64,000 bases of DNA from Paenibacillus senegalensis JC66 (GTDB lineage Bacteria > Bacillota > Bacilli > Paenibacillales > NBRC-103111). The notes under the pieces were generated by a model. It saw only the letters and a program-made list of their open reading frames with translations. It searched no databases and was not told the DNA's origin. The stretch is taken from assembly GCF_000285515.1 (NCBI RefSeq), contig NZ_HE610962.1, positions 264,860 to 328,859 of the forward strand. The letters are read 5' to 3'. Shown in pieces: positions 61,721-64,000 of the stretch (positions within the stretch are counted from its first letter, which is position 1; each line of letters starts with the position of its first letter). A program made the translations under genes and the position numbers.

Positions 61721-63166
61721 ATGTATAAATGGATGAGCAATATAATCAGAAGCATCGTTAACGAAACCGTTGATAAAGCAATAGAAAGAGTAGCCCGGGA
61801 TCAATACACAGAAAACTTGTTTGAGATGATCCCCTCCTCCAAAAAGGTAGGGCCGATTCAACTGGCTGAGATTATGATGAGATCTAAGAGCGGCTTGCCT
61901 CCAGCCAGGCCATTGGGAAGCCATATGCGCTTTTCACCCTGGGAAAAGCTGTTGTTCAATCCCGTTCACCTGTTTCGCTTTCCTACCCCCGAAGATGTGC
62001 GGATCAACACATCTGTCACAATCGGCCGAAATGCCCGCAAGCCCTTAAGCCTTTCTATCCCTATTATGATAGCGGCGATGTCCTTCGGAGGGGCGCTCAG
62101 TAAAACGGCCAAGATCGCGCTCGCCCAGGCGGCTACACGAGCCGGAACAGCCACTAATACAGGGGAGGCCGGGCTTCTTGAAGAAGAACGGGAGGCAGCT
62201 TCCCTTCTGATTGGACAGTATAACCGCGGCGGCTGGCTGAACACTCCGGATAAATACAAACGGCTGGATGCGATTGAGATTCAGTTGGGACAAGGAGCTC
62301 AAGGCTCAAGTCCGCAAAGAACCTCAGCTAAAAATATCGGAGCGGAATTCCGGGAAGTATATGGCCTTGCCGAAGGAGATGATGCGCTTATTCACTCCCG
62401 CCTGCCGGGAGTGGATACGAAGGAGCAGTTCGCAGCGCTGGTCCGGGAATTGAAGGAGGAAACCGGAGTGCCGGTTGGCCTTAAACTGGCAGCTACTCAT
62501 TTTTTGGAAAAGGAGCTGCAAATTGCTTTGGAGGCGGGAGTTGATTTTCTGACAATCGATGGCGCGGAAGGCGGTACCCATGCGGCTGCCCCCATCCTCG
62601 AAGATGATGTTGGTCTGCCTACTCTGTTTGCCACAGCCAGAGCAGCCAAATATTTGGCACAAAAGGGAGCACGCGAAGAGGTAAGCTTGATCGCAACAGG
62701 AGGGCTGATTACGTCCGGCGACTGCCTGAAGGCTATGGCACTGGGAGCGGATGCCGTTTACATGGGCACAGCTGCGATCATGGCACTGGTCAGCGACCAG
62801 ATGACCAAATCACTGCCCTTTGAACCGCCAACAAGTCTTGTCGTGTACAATGCCAAAATGACCGATCAGCTTGACCCGGATAAAGGGGCCCTGTCCTTAG
62901 CCAACTTCCTGAACGCCACCGTTCGCGAAATGGAATTGGTTTGCTATTCCCTGGGCCGGACAAGTGTGTCCGAAGTCGCCAAGAGCGACCTATGTACGCT
63001 TGATCCCTTCATTTCCAGAGCGATCGGTGTAGATCTCGGTTATATTTCCCCCGAAGAGCAGGAGAAGTATTTCGCAGAGCTTAGTCCTCTGGGAGGCGGA
63101 ATGCCGAGTATCAATCCTTCCCCTGCAGGGCCGGATTCGGGTAAGGATCAACACATCCTTCAATAG
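61721..63166 (+). CDS. FMN-binding glutamate synthase-like protein (GltB domain 2 only)
   Basis: A 481-residue protein made of the FMN/TIM-barrel domain of glutamate synthase. Landmarks are PIMIAAMSFGGALSKTAKIALAQAAT (near 114-139), ATNTGEAGLLEEER, the substrate-site IEIQLGQGAQGS, DFLTIDGAEGGTHAAAP (near 281-297), IATGGLITSGDCLKAMALGADAVYMGTA (near 325-352). It lacks the amidotransferase domain and the Cys cluster of full GltB. Members of this stand-alone group have uncertain roles; some act on N-methylglutamate-type substrates. GGAGG precedes the ATG. Confidence 0.88.
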   Translation: MYKWMSNIIRSIVNETVDKAIERVARDQYTENLFEMIPSSKKVGPIQLAEIMMRSKSGLPPARPLGSHMRFSPWEKLLFNPVHLFRFPTPEDVRINTSVTIGRNARKPLSLSIPIMIAAMSFGGALSKTAKIALAQAATRAGTATNTGEAGLLEEEREAASLLIGQYNRGGWLNTPDKYKRLDAIEIQLGQGAQGSSPQRTSAKNIGAEFREVYGLAEGDDALIHSRLPGVDTKEQFAALVRELKEETGVPVGLKLAATHFLEKELQIALEAGVDFLTIDGAEGGTHAAAPILEDDVGLPTLFATARAAKYLAQKGAREEVSLIATGGLITSGDCLKAMALGADAVYMGTAAIMALVSDQMTKSLPFEPPTSLVVYNAKMTDQLDPDKGALSLANFLNATVREMELVCYSLGRTSVSEVAKSDLCTLDPFISRAIGVDLGYISPEEQEKYFAELSPLGGGMPSINPSPAGPDSGKDQHILQ

Positions 63167-63174
63167 CATCCGCA

Positions 63175-63294
63175 TTACGGATAAGGATAAGAAGCAACTA
63201 CCTTAGCCCCGATCAGGTTGGAGCGGTAAACCAGCTCATCCAAGCCGTTTTGCAGCCCGGAAGCTTTAGCGTTGTCCCATAAATTCCGTACCAT
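63175..63294 (-). pseudogene. N-terminal fragment of a YuxG/RhaD-type rhamnulose-phosphate aldolase gene
   Basis: A 39-codon open frame reading MVRNLWDNAKASGLQNGLD, then ELVYRSNLIGA, which resembles the start of the bifunctional class II aldolase/dehydrogenase of rhamnose breakdown (YuxG/RhaEW). After LIGA the expected DRSVxNWGGGNTS is missing and the frame ends KVVASYPYP. GGAGAGG sits seven bases before the ATG, so the initiation region is intact. The downstream DNA belongs to the opposite-strand gltB-like gene, which implies a deletion or rearrangement. Its position behind the rhamnosidase gene fits a former rhamnose operon. Confidence 0.6.
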
Positions 63295-63394
63295 GTATAC
63301 ACCTCTCCATAGATTGCTTTACTTGGCTCACTTAACATAACATTTCTAAGTAACAGCCTTTGATTTTTATCTTTTCCCCGGCTGTATGAGGAAA

Positions 63395-63449
63395 GGGCTG
63401 TCCCTAACCTAAGGTCCTATGCTGGATGACCTTCCGGGAGGGACAGCCC
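63395..63449 (-). terminator. Nested hairpin after the rhamnosidase gene
   Basis: GGGCTGTCCCT (63395-63405) pairs perfectly with AGGGACAGCCC (63439-63449). Inside it, AAGGTC (63411-63416) pairs with GACCTT (63428-63433). It lies 40 bp after the stop. On the minus strand the following bases are only mildly T-rich (CTTTCC). Confidence 0.6.
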
Positions 63450-63489
63450 GCTTCACTATTGTCATCGAATGGGATGACAATAACCGGCC

Positions 63490-64000
63490 TCAGCCTAATC
63501 GAACCAGCTCGGTCTCTCCATCCATTCCCTCCGGAAGCCGGAGCGTCACGTTCACGCCTGCCGGTGCCCAGGCCTGCAGCAGCATCGTCCCGTCCTGCCG
63601 TACCGTCCAGGCCACGTCGATGCGTCCTTCATGGGGAAGCGGCACACTCCCGCGCGCCCACTCCATCCCGCACGGCTTGGGCTGCACGACAACATCCGTC
63701 CACCCGAGCCCGCTGCCGGCAACGCCGAGCACTTGTGAGCCGAGGAAATAACCAGGGGCGGCCGACCAGGCATGGCAATGACTCCGCGTCAGCTGATTCG
63801 GATAAGGATTGACGTCGCTCGTGCTCGGATACGTTTCCCAGCAGGTCGTAGCCCCGTAGCGGAGCAGACTGCCGTATTGCTTGCGGATATCGTCAACGAG
63901 CCGCTCCACATCCCCTTTTTGCACAAGGGCTTCATAATAGAAGAAGGACATGAACGGAGATCCGATTTGAACGAAGGACTCCGGCGGGGAAGCCAGGTAG
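63490..64000 (-). CDS. Alpha-L-rhamnosidase, GH78 (3' part, continues past the window)
   Basis: The frame is open to the right edge, reading YLASPPESFVQIGSPFMSFFYYEALVQKG at the start in pieces. The visible 170 residues are the end of the six-hairpin catalytic domain (LLRYGATTCWETYPS, SHCHAWSAAPGYFLGSQVLGV, with the Glu and His typical of GH78) plus the C-terminal beta domain (VVVQPKPCGMEWARGSVP, GTMLLQAWAPAGVNVTLRLPEG). It removes terminal L-rhamnose from plant glycans. The start lies beyond base 64000. Confidence 0.9.
   Translation of the reverse strand, partial: YLASPPESFVQIGSPFMSFFYYEALVQKGDVERLVDDIRKQYGSLLRYGATTCWETYPSTSDVNPYPNQLTRSHCHAWSAAPGYFLGSQVLGVAGSGLGWTDVVVQPKPCGMEWARGSVPLPHEGRIDVAWTVRQDGTMLLQAWAPAGVNVTLRLPEGMDGETELVRLG

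Overview
The window looks like a chromosomal segment of a spore-forming, Gram-positive soil bacterium, most likely Paenibacillus or a close relative. The support is a three-SLH-domain surface protein, cotJABC spore-coat genes, three CUT1 sugar ABC importers of the LplB/YtcP or Frl style without their own ATPase, AraC-type two-component regulators beside an importer, GH123 and GH78 enzymes, and strong AGGAGG ribosome binding sites with TTG/GTG starts. No rRNA, tRNA, IS element, phage or true CRISPR array was seen.

Layout. (1) 280-14364, minus strand: an enlarged fructoselysine-type (Amadori product) locus: frlB deglycase, GntR regulator, AraC-type response regulator and histidine kinase, lipoprotein and two permeases, an ATP-dependent hydantoinase/oxoprolinase pair (hyuA, hyuB), and a PfkB kinase (frlD). 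Terminators divide it into at least four transcription units. (2) 14710-19414: an MFS transporter, an APH-fold kinase and adenine deaminase. (3) 19713-29749: a two-component pair whose kinase is frameshifted, a 1622-residue LRR/Ig/SLH surface protein, and a TPM-domain coiled-coil protein with a serine-rich tail. (4) 30210-34627: an RNA-repair cassette (RtcB ligase plus RlaP-type nucleotidyltransferase) divergent from two overlapping WYL regulators; then an XRE regulator with a repeat domain. (5) 35796-41286: PIG-L deacetylase, two permeases, lipoprotein and tandem-GNAT acetyltransferase in one direction. (6) 41502-47173: a DszA/NtaA-type flavin monooxygenase under a Fur-like box, a SUFU-domain protein, a TIM-barrel protein and an MBL-fold hydrolase. 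(7) 47396-55905: a GH123 locus with its own importer, Gfo/Idh/MocA oxidoreductase and LacI regulator. (8) 57274-63166: aconitase with a small zinc-ribbon protein, a DUF2512 membrane protein, cotJABC, and an FMN glutamate-synthase-like protein. (9) The right edge carries a fragment of a rhamnulose-phosphate aldolase (YuxG/RhaD) gene and the 3' part of an alpha-L-rhamnosidase.

The intergenic DNA is unusual. A 22-bp palindrome (TTTGTACGA, 4-nt centre, TCGTACAAA) recurs at an exact 52-bp period in three arrays about 30 kb apart (74-251, 29851-30132, 56575-56752). A second family, with AACGCTYG ends, recurs at an exact 50-bp period and forms long palindromes (17254-17434, 45800-45929). Short locally derived tandem repeats (7, 8, 9, 13, about 36 bp) fill many other gaps.

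The most promising functional idea is the first locus. A lactam-opening ATP-dependent enzyme placed with Amadori kinase and deglycase genes suggests use of a cyclised Amadori compound such as deoxyfructosyl-5-oxoproline. This is inference from gene content, not proof.
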